Shown: in pieces, positions 20,941 through 22,217 of the stretch | Numbering within the stretch: position 1 is the first letter of the stretch | Layout: each line of letters opens with the position of its first letter | NCBI GenBank assembly: GCA_037176845.1 | Contig: JAYKXP010000363.1 | Coordinates: 1 to 22,217 of the forward strand | Direction: 5' to 3' | DNA: 22,217 nt | Source of the DNA: Paramarasmius palmivorus | Taxonomy: Eukaryota; Basidiomycota; Agaricomycetes; Agaricales; Marasmiaceae | Made by a program: the position numbers and the translations under genes | Notes under the pieces: generated by a model | Seen by the model: the letters and a program-made list of their open reading frames with translations, nothing else | Database searches by the model: none | What the model was told of the DNA's origin: nothing

Positions 20941-22217
20941 ATGATGATAGTGTGATTCCAATGTGTACCCAGTCGTTATGAGTAAACCTCCAAGAAGAAG
21001 TACAAATATACTGCTTGATAGATTAAATCTGGGTTATATTCAGTGTTACAAATGTTACCAGCTATCAAAATAAAGTTAAAGGCTGCCTTTCTTAGGTTTT
21101 GTATAATTCCCACGCCTCAAGACTGCAGATTCAGCTTGGTATGCTATTATAGTGTAAAATTAAGCAAGCTAAGGATTTGATTTTGGGGACTACTGGAGTG
21201 TATTGAATTCTCCTATACTTAAGAGTCATTACCACTTATTTGGTATTAATATTATATGCAGAGAAGCAGTACAAAAAGTGTAAACAGAGTGTAACTGGAA
21301 AATAAGCTTTGAATCATGGATACAGGGCAGATATTGGCATGGGGTGAGTTGGAAGGACCTAGATACATTAAATAAAGCCTGGGCATATCTAATGGTACAC
21401 TAGTTAGTGGGATAATGGTGTTTAAATATCTAAAAATACTGAAAATCTCCGAAAGTGGGGGAAATAATTATTACTAGTATAAGATTTAAGGAGCTGGGGC
21501 TTAGATATTGTGGATGAGAGATGATATATATGTTCTGGGTGGGATTACAATCAATTGATATATGTATCTGAATGTTTTATGTTTAATGTAAACATTTATT
21601 GACATAGACTTGTGCATTAAATTGTGTATGCATATTGTAGTCAATTGTGGAAGGATTTCTTCAACTTGGATGTATTCTTGGACTGATTTTTCATTCTGAA
21701 TGCATTTTGAGGCTCCCCAAAGCTCCCAGTTCACTCCCTGGAATTACAAATCCATACTACATGTTTTCTGTAAATTTTTTTTTTATGCAAGAATTGAACA
21801 GTCTGCATAAAGGATTCCTGTCATGGGATACATGATAGCAATGGATATTCCTGTTTATGCATATTTACAGTCTTCATTTCATTTTTGTGATTTTAGGAGC
21901 AATCCCATGCTCCGTACAATAAAAACCTAAAAATCATTTTTTTTATGTATTTTTTATGTAGCAACATACAGATGTAATCAAATAATGTCCTTTTCATGGT
22001 AGGAAAGTGTATTTGGGTGCCTGATATGATTCTGAACGCCCTGGTGCTGGGATGCTTCCCTGAGGTGCTATTTGTGTACTATGTTCTGTGTTACATAACT
22101 GTTCAATACATTGGATTAAACAGATGTTGCAGGATACAGAGTGCTTGGGCAAGTATATATTCATCATCTATACACCCATAGAGTGGGTTATGAACAAGAA
22201 TTATCCATCCAATCATT
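20941..22217. other. AT-rich sequence, no gene seen
   Basis: Short open frames (for example 21647-21835 and 21996-22181 on the plus strand) lack motifs, introns or good starts. No inverted repeat or RNA gene was found by eye. The region may be intergenic or old transposon sequence. Confidence 0.5.

Overview
The window looks like a repeat-rich stretch of a filamentous basidiomycete genome, most likely an agaricomycete. The grounds are short GT-AG introns of 45-68 nt, CT-rich promoters with strong start contexts, protein families I associate with Agaricomycetes (from memory, no search run), and dense, decayed retrotransposons and DNA transposons. No ribosomal RNA, CRISPR array or credible intact tRNA gene was seen.

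Layout. 1-2.0 kb is non-coding repeat debris and holds an 85-bp-arm hairpin (1721-1906). 2.03-3.42 kb is a decayed Tc1/mariner (IS630-type) transposon with a recognisable DD34E transposase. 3.45-4.89 kb (minus strand) is a broken multi-exon gene ending in a SAM-like domain. A divergent plus-strand coding fragment follows across a short gap with a palindromic TGACGTCA site. 5.75-6.44 kb is a charged, low-complexity protein whose 3' end runs into a 1.67-kb LTR-like repeat (copy A, 6420-8089). Directly after copy A is an ORF of a Trp-rich family (to 9015), then an array of CTTTTGCAAAAG-type palindromes (9187-9368).

10.17-12.10 kb holds the best-supported chromosomal gene, with seven exons whose phases all agree but one in-frame TGA near the 3' end. 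12.51-12.74 kb is a small two-exon gene with a strong promoter. 13.29-14.50 kb is the 5' end of a Ty1/copia element: a 360-bp LTR, a copia-type primer binding site matching the inside of initiator tRNA-Met, and an acidic gag. It is cut off at about 14500 by an inverted copy (C) of the 1.67-kb repeat, which lies head to head with a full plus-strand copy (B, 15920-17586). Copy B is followed by a badly decayed LTR-retrotransposon gag with zinc-knuckle remnants, traceable to about 20.3 kb and perhaps 20.9 kb. The last 1.3 kb is AT-rich with no gene seen.

Three long poly-T tracts (14526, 18437, 20330) interrupt the retrotransposon region. Comparing copies C and B shows that the first stands exactly where six ordinary bases should be. 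Several broken frames carry TGA where CGA is the likely ancestor, which fits C-to-T decay at CpG sites. Most of the window is therefore a nested transposon graveyard around one or two host genes; no intact multi-gene system is evident.
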